Shown: piece after piece, positions 23,772 to 35,100 of the stretch | Numbering within the stretch: the first letter of the stretch is position 1 | Layout of the letters: each line of letters begins with the position of its first letter | Source: Saccharum officinarum | Taxonomy: Eukaryota; Streptophyta; Magnoliopsida; Poales; Poaceae | Assembly: GCA_020631735.1 (NCBI GenBank) | Contig: CM036221.1 | Coordinates: 8,537,381-8,601,380 of the forward strand | DNA: 64,000 nt | Reading direction: 5' to 3' | Notes under the pieces: generated by a model | What the model was told of the DNA's origin: nothing | What the model saw: the letters and a program-made list of their open reading frames with translations, nothing else | The model's database searches: none | Translations under genes and position numbers: made by a program

Positions 23772-24035
23772 CTCCCTCTAGCCTGTATATTCTAGAGATT
23801 TTAACACAGATTAAGGGAAAACACAAAAGAATTACATGTTTTCTCACTTTATTTCCTAATCCGATGCTAGCATCAACATAATTAATGGTGATTGGTTGAT
23901 AAATGTCAAGTAACAATATAATATCTACGAAATTTATATAATTATTTAATGCAAAACTCTTTTGTTCCCTAGAATCCCTTATATTTAAGGACAAATTTTG
24001 ATGCTTGAATGCACTATATTACAGGACGGAGGAAG
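23772..24035. mobile_element. Stowaway MITE
   Basis: 264 bp bounded by TA target duplications (23770-23771 and 24036-24037). The left end is CTCCCTCTAGCCTG and the right end CAGGACGGAGGAAG, an imperfect Stowaway terminal inverted repeat. The interior is AT-rich with no coding content. Confidence 0.85.
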
Positions 24036-24039
24036 TATC

Positions 24040-25490
24040 ACCAAATAATAGGCATTAAAATATTGTTTTAGTTGATACGATGACCGGTGGATTATCGTCT
24101 TCAACCCTGTGGCTGGATCCAAGAGCTCCTGTTTCTCAATGTTCTCAACGTAGACATGGCAAAAAAAAAAATCTAGGGAGGGTTTAGGGGACTCCAAGAG
24201 TGAGTTGCGAGTACGTAGACATAGTAGCTTGGAAATGAAAAGTGAGTTGAGCGTACACAGATGTATTAGCTTGGAAACTTTATATTGGGTTGGTACTCGG
24301 TTACAGATCACAAGATTAGTTTGTCTAGTTCATAACATTCATAAATGCTTCCATGCGCTTATATTGGGTTGGTACACGGTTACAAAATCGCAAAATTATT
24401 TCATCTAACATCCATAAATACAGTCGTTGGAACTACTAGTTACTTAAAACGTAATCTGACGGAACTACATACCACTGCTCCCTCCGTTAATAGTAATCTG
24501 ACTATCATGCGCACGCAGGACCAAAATGACATGATTGTGTTTATACAACATGCTGGCAAATTTCTTTACACAACGATAGTCATATTCTGCATAAGTTATC
24601 ATAATAACAAATTTGATAATCTCTGAGTGGGGAAAAGAGCAGACTTCTCTGCCCCGCATGGGCACCATAGCAGCTGATTTGTCTTAGTTGAGACTTGAGA
24701 CCTATAATATGAGTAGAGTTGAGCTCAATCGCGCATGGGTAGGCCCCGCCTCACCCTGTCGCGCCCTATTGAAAAAAATGACACACCATCTCCCTTGCCT
24801 CTCCATCCTTCCCCCGCACCGCCCCCACAAGGTAGATCTAGCGGTGGGGCAGGAGTAGGGGGCTCGAGCCCCCCTACCACCATCGAGCCCTTGGCGCCCC
24901 TCTTGAACTTTTATATATTCTAGATCCGTCACGGGGAGTAGCTGAGGAGGGTAGTACAACACACAAGACGAGGAGTACAAACCGAGGCTTCTAAGGTGTA
25001 CTTTTTATAAATAACTACACACAACTACCAAGGAGACTGGACTTAAAGTCCACCTACTAAGCCTAAAATAGCTAAGCATCCCATAGGACACTTGTCAGTG
25101 CTTGTTCCAATCTTACACGGAACAAGCAAGAGATTAATTTCTGATTAATGCTTTTCTAATGACAGCTTTGAAAATTGGTTCTGCAGGTTCATTGGCTCAA
25201 ATGAGAAACTCTGTATCTTGAGATTATAATTGTGTGCTAGGAATGATTCATATCCTTCGAAAGAGTCCTGCCACTGCAAACTGCATGCCCCTAGAGGGCA
25301 TCAAAGAACAGTCTGGATGGTAGTTAGCCACTTAGCAAAAAAGAAAAAAAATTTAGAAAGATTTATACACAAAACAACCCCCTCAATGTCGTTCATCATA
25401 ATTTCGTGCATCAGAAAAATGATAGAACACTGCATCAAACCAGAGTTTCTCCTACATGCAATTCCAATATTTACTAGTAATCAAGCCTAG
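24040..25490. other. Intergenic DNA, fragmentary repeats
   Basis: No supported gene. A CTCCCTCCGTTAATAG fragment at about 24479 is a broken Stowaway end. 24700-24950 has GC-rich repeat-like text (GGGGGCTCGAGCCCCCC). A local 40-bp motif (TTATATTGGGTTGGTAC, then GGTTACA) is repeated at about 24282 and 24360. Confidence 0.5.
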
Positions 25491-25646
25491 CTGATTAGAT
25501 CAACAACTAACAAATGCAATTCACAAATCACAACCATCCTAGTAATTCATTAACAGTCCAAATTATAGCTGGTTAGATCAACAACTAACAAATGCAATTC
25601 ACAAATCACAACAATCCTAGTAATTCATTAACAGTCCAAATTATGG
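25491..25646. repeat. 78-bp tandem duplication
   Basis: Two head-to-tail copies of a 78-bp unit (25491-25568 and 25569-25646) differ at only a few positions. Each contains GATCAACAACTAACAAATGC and ends in CAGTCCAAATTAT. Recent and non-coding. Confidence 0.93.
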
Positions 25647-25754
25647 CACGAAGCAGCAATTTACTCCACTTTTGTCATTGGCTTCGATGGAGCACCCTAG
25701 AGGAGAGGCCATGCGTTAGTTCCCGCTCTACCATTGGCCCCCATAGATGTTTTT

Positions 25755-26040
25755 TTTGCGAGACCCAGTTACAGACGCAGACGCTTACATACACGAGCGC
25801 ACACTCACCCCTATGAATGCATGCACGCACACCCTACTCTTATAAGTATCTCTGAAGAATTAAGTTGGATCGGCAATTCTCGAGATTGATGAAGTCACCA
25901 TAGGCGTCTCGCTGTCGACGGGAACGTCGCCTACTACTGAAAGAATAGCGCCATTAAATTCTGGCATAAATCTAGAAAAATGCAAGCACCTTTGTCAAGT
26001 TGAGGACTTGAACCCAAATGTGCAGGTTCCACCACAACGA
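25755..26040 (-). mobile_element. tRNA-derived SINE with 12-bp target duplication
   Basis: A 12-bp direct repeat ATAGATGTTTTT (25743-25754 and 26041-26052) brackets the insert. On the minus strand the element starts with a pol III B-box-like GGTTCAAGTCC, continues through GCGAGACGCCTATGG, CATAGGGGTGAGTGTGC and AAGCGTCTGCGTCTGTAAC, and ends in an A-run next to the target duplication. Other copies lie at 40680-40916 (full) and, as fragments, at about 37110-37190 and 39945-40060. Confidence 0.8.
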
Positions 26041-26226
26041 ATAGATGTTTTTGGCATGTTCACCGGATAGCATTCGTGTTGGGAAAGAAAAGGAAACATA
26101 AGTGTTGCCTATTGGGGCCTTCAAATCCGAGTAGTAGAAATAGGAATCTTGGGCTAAATCGTGGAGCAGTCCTGGGCCTTTATGGACTGTCATTTAGGCC
26201 CACGTACCCTTTGCTTTCGAAGGCGT

Positions 26227-26400
26227 GCAACCAACCAGCCAAATCGTCCAAGTACGTACATGTGTGCAACACCACTAAATTTTCCTTTACGACAAAAACC
26301 CGTGCATGGTTTTGATGACGTATACTGTAATTGCGTTTGTATCAACTATTGAAACTAATACACTAATCACAGGGAGGCCTCGAGACTCTGGTATTCTTCG
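26227..26400. repeat. Diverged duplicate of 28560-28730
   Basis: Shares CCAAATC, GTACATGTGTGCAACACC, TAAATT, GTGCATGGTTT and GATGAC in the same order with 28560-28730. The two copies flank the GC-rich element at 26690-28200. Non-coding and diverged. Confidence 0.7.
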
Positions 26401-26689
26401 CGCCTACGCAGGCAGTTAGAAACTTAGAATTAGGAGTAGTAGCTAGCAGCAGCCGGCGAAGGTTGCAGGCAGCGAGTCATGATCTGGCCTGGGCCTTAGT
26501 AGTTTTTTTTAGAATTGCCTGGGCCTTAGTAGTGTTATGCTAGTGTTGGCTACTGGGCCCTTGAGATCTTTGTACTAAAAACAGCTTGGGCTAAATTGTA
26601 GAAAAGTCCTAGGTCTTTATGGACTGTCCTTCAGGCCCGTCCTTGCCTTCGACAACCTGCCCTCGGTAGACTGTAGGTTCTCTCGCACT

Positions 26690-28200
26690 GGTGGCAGGTG
26701 GCATGACGATCATCATCGGTAATGCTTACCTACGGTCATTCGACGCGTCGGACGGATGTGGCTTCCTTTCCTCCACCCGCTCTGCCTTTATCCTCCTCCA
26801 CTCGTTCCGCCTTTATCCTCATCCGCACGGCCTGCGTCTCCCCATTCTCATCGCGCTCCATGGGAGTCACCGAGACGCTCACCGCCGCTCCATACCTTGC
26901 TGCTCGCGGCGCCACCCTGCCCGAGCCGTGCACTCCCTGCCCGAGCCGCACGCCCCTGCCTAGGCCGCTCGTCGATGCGCACCCTCCTCCCCCATCCTCT
27001 CTCACTCTGGCTGCTCCTCCCCACAACTGAGCACGGCCATCGCTGCCTCCCCCACCGTCGCCGGTGGCCTCATGCACCCTAGCACCTTCCTCCTCCCCCA
27101 CCTAGGCATCTCCTTCCCTCACCACGGCGGCGCCGCCCATCCACCCGGGGGGAGCTCGAGCTCGACGTGCCTCCTCCACCCAGGCGCGCCCTCCCCAACC
27201 TCGATGGCAGCCATGGTGGCCTTCCCTGTGGTGGATCCATGGAGCACTGGCCTCCCCGTGGTGGATACATGGAGCACGATGTGGATCCAGCGCGCGTGGT
27301 GGTCTCCTCCACCCAGCAGGCGACGACGGCCCATCCCCCATCCCATTCATGGAGGCGGCTCACTCTACATCCCCAACGGCGCCCCCAACCCCATGTGTTT
27401 TTGCGGTGTTGCAATAGCCTATTCTGAATGTTGCAACATGTGTTTCTGAATGTTGCAACTATGTTTTTGAGATGTTTGCAACAATGTTTTTCTGTATGTT
27501 GCAATAGTTGTTTTAAGGTGTTGCAACAGTCGATTTAAGATGTTTCAATATGTGTTTCTTTATGTTGCAACATGTTTTTTCGGATGTTGCAACATGTGTT
27601 TTCTGGTTGTTGCAATAGTTATTTTAGGATGTTGCAACTGTGGTTTTTAAGATGTTGCAATATGTTTTTCTTTATGTTGCAATATGTTTTTTCCGATGTT
27701 GCAACATGTTTTTTCTGGATGTTGCAATAGTTGATTTAAGATGTTGCAATAGTCGATTTATGTTGTTGCAACAGTCGATTTTTTAAGATGTTGGAATATG
27801 TCTTTTTCCATGTTGCAATATGTTTTTCCCAATGTTGCAACATGTTTCTTTCGATGTTGCAACTAGAGACGCCCTGCCCACCTCCGTCGCGGCGTCCCAC
27901 CCCGCCCTCCCCCAACGCCCCCTGCTTCCCCAACCAGGAGACCCCAACTAGGCGCGGCGCCCTTTTTTCCCTTCCCGGTGCCGGACGTAGACGCGTCCGC
28001 GCGTGCTGGGGGCGAGACGCAGGGTAGGGCAGGCGGACGTCCGTACGTGTTGTGGGGCGGGCGTGTCAGGCGGAGGCTGAAGGCGCCAGTACGACCGTTC
28101 CCCGTGCGGTTTTCCTGGGCAGGGCCGCGGACGGAGGGCATCCGATGAGATTTAATCCCATCGGACGTCCGGGCGCGAGCATGACCCCGGTCATCATGGT
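26690..28200. mobile_element. GC-rich repeat element with TTGCAAC array
   Basis: 26740-27395 is CpG-rich with many overlapping, mutually inconsistent open frames. 27405-27870 is a degenerate array of about 20 units built on GATGTTGCAACATGTTTTT. 27870-28150 is GC-rich again and ends around CATCGGACGTCCGGGCGC. The same kind of array, in opposite orientation, lies at 42655-43170 and 60385-60735 beside GC-rich DNA, so this is a dispersed element. A Mutator-like (Pack-MULE) origin is a guess; the termini are not clear. Confidence 0.5.
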
Positions 28201-29170
28201 GATGGTGCGAACCAACAAAATAGTAACTTAGACGAGAAGCACTTCACAGAGATACAAAATTAATGTTTTATCGAATATGCAAAAGATTTACATATTTTTT
28301 AAATTAAGATAGAAGAATTTGAACATATAAACTTCGCACTTCAAGCAAGCACCCTAGGAGAGGTCTAGAAGGAGCAGCATAAGGCCGAACTGTCCTAGTG
28401 TACTCATAGCAGCTGTATTGTGCGCAGGAGGAAGAAGACCCATCATCAGTCTTGCCACGAGATATTACTAATAGCCAATGCGGCACAAAACAATAATCCC
28501 TTCATCGAATCGATCAATTTTTAGAGTTGTATTAAAGTATACCCCAGGAATTAATGGGCGTTAGCCAAATCCAAGTAAGTACATGTGTGCAACACCGCTA
28601 AATTCTCCTGCTGAGAATATTAGTGGTGCATGGTTTCGATGACAGTGTAATTGTACGTGCTTGTATCAAGCTATTGATCAAGAGTTTGACATATACTAAG
28701 CACAGGGATTTCCAAAAGGGTCTCCACAGCTTACGGCCATGGCGCCATGCCTGGGCATGCCCTGGGGAGCGGGGACTACTATGCTATAGATTAGCGCGCA
28801 TCAATGTAGTATATGACCTTCATGCTGCTTGGTATGTAAGGCCCATGCATGGCCCCAGTTACTAATCCAAGGAGAGGTCGAAAACACTTGAAGTCTCAAA
28901 ATGAGAACTGATAATAATAGAGAAAGAAATGTAATCACAGTCAAACTGCTGGTCCAGCTTAACTATATATATTGGAACTGAATGGTTTAATACAACACAA
29001 ACCATAATTGAACTTCATGGATTCCAGATTTATTACACATGACAAGAACCAACTACATCAACATTTTTGACTGAAGAGAACACCATGAGTTGAGATAGGA
29101 GTTTGATTGGCTGCAGCTTTTATTTACCTCTTCTAGTGCAGACGCTTCAGTTGTACACACGCATGCTGCA
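28201..29170. other. Intergenic and NLR 3' flank
   Basis: No gene. 28560-28730 is the partner of the 26227-26400 duplication. The final ~150 bp before 29180 are probably the 3' UTR of the resistance-type gene, which is on the minus strand. Confidence 0.5.
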
Positions 29171-29179
29171 TGCATATGG

Positions 29180-32100
29180 TTACCAGCCGTCCTCATACCT
29201 TGCTCTAACAGTTATTTTTTTGAACAGGCCTCGCTTCTTATTCAGCTCTTCCAGCTGCTCCACTGCATCTTTCATTTCACCATTACCTTCGCTACCACTG
29301 TACTGCACCTCTTTAAGGTTTGTCAAGTGCTCAATCCCAACAATTTTCTTGGGCTGGTCACCGAAATTCGCCACTAGCGTCTTGAGCTCTGGCATGGATC
29401 CTTCCTCAAATCTGTAAACTTTAGGAACATCAGGAGAATAGCCTATAATCAGTTCCTTGAGCTTTGGAAAGGGCTGGATACTGCGTGCAACCATATTTTG
29501 TCCTTTCCGAATAAAGTATGCCCCCAGGAATAACCTCTTTAGATTGGGCAACTTATAGAGGACACTGAATAGACCAACACTATCAATGTATGTCCACGCT
29601 ATGTCAAACTCAGCAAGATTAGTGAGGGACCCCACCCAGTCAGGTAATCTGTTAATGCAGCCACGGATCTTAAGATACTGGAGCAGCCATGGTGGTGACT
29701 TCACTTCATGTAGGAAGTTCATTATCTGCTTAAAAGGCCATTTACCACAACCAAAATTGCCAATGTCAAACCATCGTAGGGAGTACATCTTGCTTAGGGA
29801 GCAGGCAAGCTCTTTGAGAACCTCTGGATTCATTTCCTTTCTTGTGTCAACATAGATAGCGAGCTCTTGCAGCTGATCCAGTTCACCAATCTCCTCAGCG
29901 GATTTCGGGTCGTCTATCTCTGCTCTGTTGACCTGGCGTAGTTGCTTCATTTTGTTTATCCCTTGGGGCATCATCCAACCAGAGCAATACTCCAAGTTAC
30001 ACCATGAAGCACCCTTGTCCGAGAACAGCAGGTGCTCCAGCTTCTCTAGTTTGGTAATTGTATCTGGCAGATCCTTGAGGTCTGTTTCACGTACATCAAG
30101 TGTCTGCAGATGCTCAAGATCACCGACGCTTGGAGGCATTACCTTGATATCTGTACCTCTCAAGCTCAAGAACCTTAAAAGGTACATCTGGCAGATATAT
30201 CTCATATGTTTTTTTCCTAGGCCCTTGCAGCCTTCTAGATCAAGTACCCTTAGTAGGGTGAACTCGCCTAGCCGAGCAAGCAGCATATTATTCACTTCAG
30301 GATCAAATATGCTCAGTGATCGGACATGCTCCACCATCATTCCTTCGATGTCATTCTTTGTAGCATAGCGTGTTTCCACATTCTTCTTGGATGATGAAGG
30401 TTCTTTATGTGTTGGTTGTTCTACTCTTCCATGTACAGAGAGACGACGAACCGTGTTAGTATACGGCAGCCCTTCATATTGCCCACCTGTTAGGCTAACA
30501 AAGTTAGCCTCTAGGGATGTGGATACTAGGATCTCAAGCATCATGTCATGCACTTTGCACATCTCTTCCCTCCTCACACCTCTCCAGATGGATTCTTCGA
30601 AACCGGTGGCCTGATCTATCATGCTTCTACTCATAAGCTCATTGAAGTAGCCTTCTGCAATCTCCATCCGGGTCAACCCCCGCTTCTCGGCAACCAATCC
30701 TTCAGCAATCCATCTCTTCAGCAGCCGATCCTTGCCAATTCTATAATCCTCTGGGAAAATGCTAAGATACATCATGCAAGCCTTGAGGTGATGAGGTAGG
30801 TCATTATAGCTCAGTGTGAGTATTTGCCTCATCCCCTCGAGGGTCGGGCTGATCTCCATCTGTGAACCAATTGATCTCTGAACTATATTCCACATTTCTT
30901 TGCCTTCCGGAGGTTTATAGCTTGCCAAAAGGTTGCCAATGCTAACAATGGCCAATGGTAGCCCACCACATTTTTTCAATACGCTTCTCATTGTACCATT
31001 GAAATCTTGATCTTTGGGGCAAGGGTTTCCGGCGGAGCCAAATGCTTTGCTGACAAACAGCTCCTCAGAGTCTTTCTCGTCTAGCTTCTTCATATGATGG
31101 ACATAACCATTATTAGTATCGCTGCATGCTTTTGCCACATTCTCCATCCGAGTGGTGACAATGATTCTGCTGCCGCAGTTGCTGCTTGGTAACTTGGACT
31201 GAATGGCATCCCAAGCTGGTATGCTCCAGACATCATCAATCAAAATGAGGTACCTGGATTTGCAGACATACAATAGTTAGAAAGTTTTTTCATCATAACA
31301 TAGTAATTTTGTAGTATCTGATTTAAGGGCTCAGGGATAAGGGGAACATAATTGGATCTACAGTAGACCACACATTGCTAGTTAAGCAACTGTGGACAAT
31401 GGCAAACCCAGGCCAAAATTTAGATGAGGCAAACTGGAACAACAAACTAAGCCCGTTTGGTGGAGCTCTGGCTCCTTCGTGCACTATATTAAGGCGCCAT
31501 TTTTTAATCTCTTTTCTCTAAATGAACCATGAGCCATTGAAACCACTATTTTTGGATTCATCGGCACTAGCTCCAGCTCCTTCTCACAGTGTAGCAAAGA
31601 TCTAGAGTGGTGAAGCCATGCCAATTTGGATCTAAATTTTAGGTGCCCTGAAAGTTAGGCTGCAACCATGACCATCACCAAAAGTGGATGAAACAGGAGG
31701 CGCTCTAGCTCCTGTACATTTGCATCCGCCGCTCCGTCCATAAAGTGAGACTCTATCTGTTAGTCCCTAGTCCCAAAGGCATCCGTAGTATCGCTATCCA
31801 AGACAACCTATCAACCATTCAACCCACACACCCAGCGCACTATCCCATGGACGCAACCTAGGCTGTTAAAAAGGTCACTTGTTGCTTTCATGTACACATA
31901 GATGAATAGAATAAGCAGCCATGACTATACATATAAATCAAGCAAGACAATTTCACATGTGAATCCTATACTAGACAAAAAGGCGACAATGCCCGATCAA
32001 ATACATGCAAAACCAGACAATATACCAGCACCACATTAACACACTGGGCAAAGCTGATTCAAGCCACTAAACAAAGAAGAAAATCATTCCCAGCTGACCA

Positions 32101-35100
32101 AAATCAACCATTGCATGCACGAGTCTAGCATCCTCCCGCATGCGCACACCACTGCTTGCTTCTTCCTAGACATGGATGTGCTGCATTCCCCATGAGGACA
32201 GTTGCGCGAAGGTGTGAGGGGTTACGGCTAGCAAGTGCGAGGTGGAAGATGAGGACGCATGGTCCCGCGAGATCCCAAATCGAATGAAATTGAAACAAAA
32301 TTGAAATCAAATCAAATTGAAACACAACCCCAAATCAAATTAGCAGTCACCTCCTCACGTTCCTCCGGCATGCCTCTAGCTGCTCAGGATGGAAAAGAGA
32401 AAAAAAATTGAGAAACAAAATGTGTTCACCGTAGTGAGAGGATAAGAATTAAGGAGGCATGGAACCTGTTGCCTGCCAGCTGCGACCCTGAGAGGATAAG
32501 GTCAGTCTTAGTGGAAGTTTAATATGAGTTTCATTTGCATTTAATACCGTGACACGTTAGCAAATTTGTAGACTTGGTATAGGATGAAACTCTTCGACAT
32601 AGTTACCAATACAAAAGCTAATGTGACAGTCTTGGTACTGTGATATGAAACTCACCACTGAGACTGATCTTATTTGTGGGTGGATGCAAAGCACGAGGTG
32701 AGAAAAAAAAAGTGAAGTGAAAGAAAATCTGAGGTCCCAATGACCAACATTGTCATGGTTGGCTGAATGGATTACAACCCTCCATAAAAATAAGACATAT
32801 TATATATTTTGTTAAAGTAAAATTGTTGTACTCCCTGAGTTCCTAAAATACTTGATCTGGTAGCATTCTAATACACATTTCTCTTTTTTCTGATATATCT
32901 CTATCTCCATCTCTATCCCTTCTAATTTTCTGTGCACCAGACATTTTTCACTCCTCAAAAATTTCCATGGCTAGACCTATAACATAATCTATTATGGGAT
33001 ATAGGGAGCAAATTTAAATAAATTTATATAAAATATATATTTATATTTGCTATATGAAATTATTGCCATTCAATTTGTTAAATAATAGTCTTATAGTATA
33101 TATGTTTGGTGTTATAAATATTGATATTTCTTTACTGTACACCTAGTTAAACTTATAATAGTTTGATTTTGACTAAATTGTAAGATTTCTCTTTTTTTAT
33201 GTTCATGAGGATTTTTTTCTCTTGATGCAACAAGTAGACACACCTGCTAGTATATCATAAGAGAGAAGTGGAATTTTGTATGCTTAGACTTGTTTGGAAT
33301 ATAGGGATTTCGAGGCATTTCATAGCTAGGAATCCATTCAACTTTTTCCATGAAAAACAGGATTTAGAAAGAAAAAGAGTGAAATTCATGATAGATCCTT
33401 AAAGTTGTCCGTAGGTGTCATATAGGTCCCTAAAGTCCCATAATGTATTCTTCGATCACTGAAGTTAGTTCAATCCCGTCTAGGTCCAAATGGGCGTTTA
33501 TGCGAACCAGTTTATGATGTGGCATGATGATTCAATGCTTACTATATAGACCTAGCAGATGGGATCCACATGTCAGCGGCAAGGCAAAATCCTAAAAAAT
33601 CATCTTTTTGAGCTAAACAACCTCAAATAATAAAATTCAGAACTATGAATATGTAGATCTCATCGAGAGCTACAACTTTTATATACAAAGTATCTTTATC
33701 TGACACAGTACAAGAAATATATAATTTTTCTAAGACAACAAGTTTGGTACACGATTAGTATACTGCTAAAACTTTATAATGTTTTTTGACCATATTAATG
33801 ATCACAAATAAAGAAAACTCGAACTAAAAGTTATAGATCTCACGGAGAACAACAATTTTCATAAGAATTATCTTCCGCCGAGGTCATATAAAAAAGATAC
33901 ATTTTTTCTATGATTAGGCCTTACCACTCACATGTAGGTCCCATCCATCGGAGCAATTGTTGAGTCAGCATGCCACACTGGCTACCGGGTTGAATAAACG
34001 CCCTTTTAGACCTCAATGAGACCCAAAATAGCTTCAGGGACAAAAAAAAAACGTTTTGATACTTTGGGGGGCTACATAACACCTACAGACAACTTCTCAA
34101 GGACCTCCGACGAATCACTACCGGATCTAGCTACATTGAGCCTGTTCACCCGCTTATAATCCGTCTTTTTCAGCTTGTTTTTTCAGCCATAACAGTATTT
34201 TTCCCACACAACAAATTAGCCAACAGTGTTTTTCAGCCGGCTTATCAGCCCAGCCGAACGGGGCCATTGCCGTGTGCCAGGGGCACTCGGCAAAGCTCGA
34301 ATTGCACTCGACAAAGGCTTTGCCGAGTGCCACCCTCGGCATAAGACACTTGCTAAAAGTTTAGTCGGCAAAGAGGTGTTTGCCAAGTGTTTTTTGTCGG
34401 GTACTCGGCAAAGGCTTTGTCGAGTGTTTTTGCTAAAAAACACTCGACAAAGACTGAACACTCGGCAAAGAACGAATCAAAAAAATCCCAAAAACAATAG
34501 CAAATTTTTTTTCTACCGGGGTAGGGCCCCACTGGCGTGCAAAATTCACGGCTATGCGGCCCCGGGATTCGAACCTGCGACCTTTCTCTCGTGCGTAACT
34601 CACCCCCTCTACCACTGTACCACACTGTCACTTGTGTTTATTCTCTTTTGGTTCTATACATATTATATTAAACCGAGTGTAAATTGCTTGTTTAAGGCCC
34701 CAAACGAATTCAAATAAAAAAGTTGTAAACTACACTGTTTCATAACTTTTCGAGATCTACAATTTTCGTGTTGATAGTTTCTTCATCCGAGGTCATTTAT
34801 AAAAATTTAAATTTTAAATTTGAGAAATTCAAATGTAGTTTTCATTGACAAGATGATTTCAAATCAAAAAGTTGTTAACTACAAAGTTTCATAAATTTTT
34901 GAGATCTACACCTTTTATTTTGGCCGTTTCTCCATCCGAGGTCATTTGAGAAATTTAAATTTTTATTTTTTTTAAATTCAGACGTACTTTTTGCTGATAA
35001 AATTAATTCAGATTGAAAAGTGTTCAACTACAAAGTTTTATAACTTCTGAAGATCTACAACTTTTATTTTGGTAGCAATATTGTTTACAAAACTTTGAGA

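Noticed and set aside
26690..27504. Several 75-140-residue frames on both strands
   Set aside because: CpG-rich DNA keeps all six frames open; no domain, no splice logic, and the region is part of a repeat.
27405..27870. Regular repeat array considered as a CRISPR-like structure
   Set aside because: Units are degenerate and contiguous, without conserved repeats separated by unique spacers, and the DNA is plant nuclear.
34555..34625. Functional tRNA gene on the minus strand
   Set aside because: A and B boxes are present, but I cannot pair a full acceptor stem and it ends in an A-run; SINE-like is more likely.
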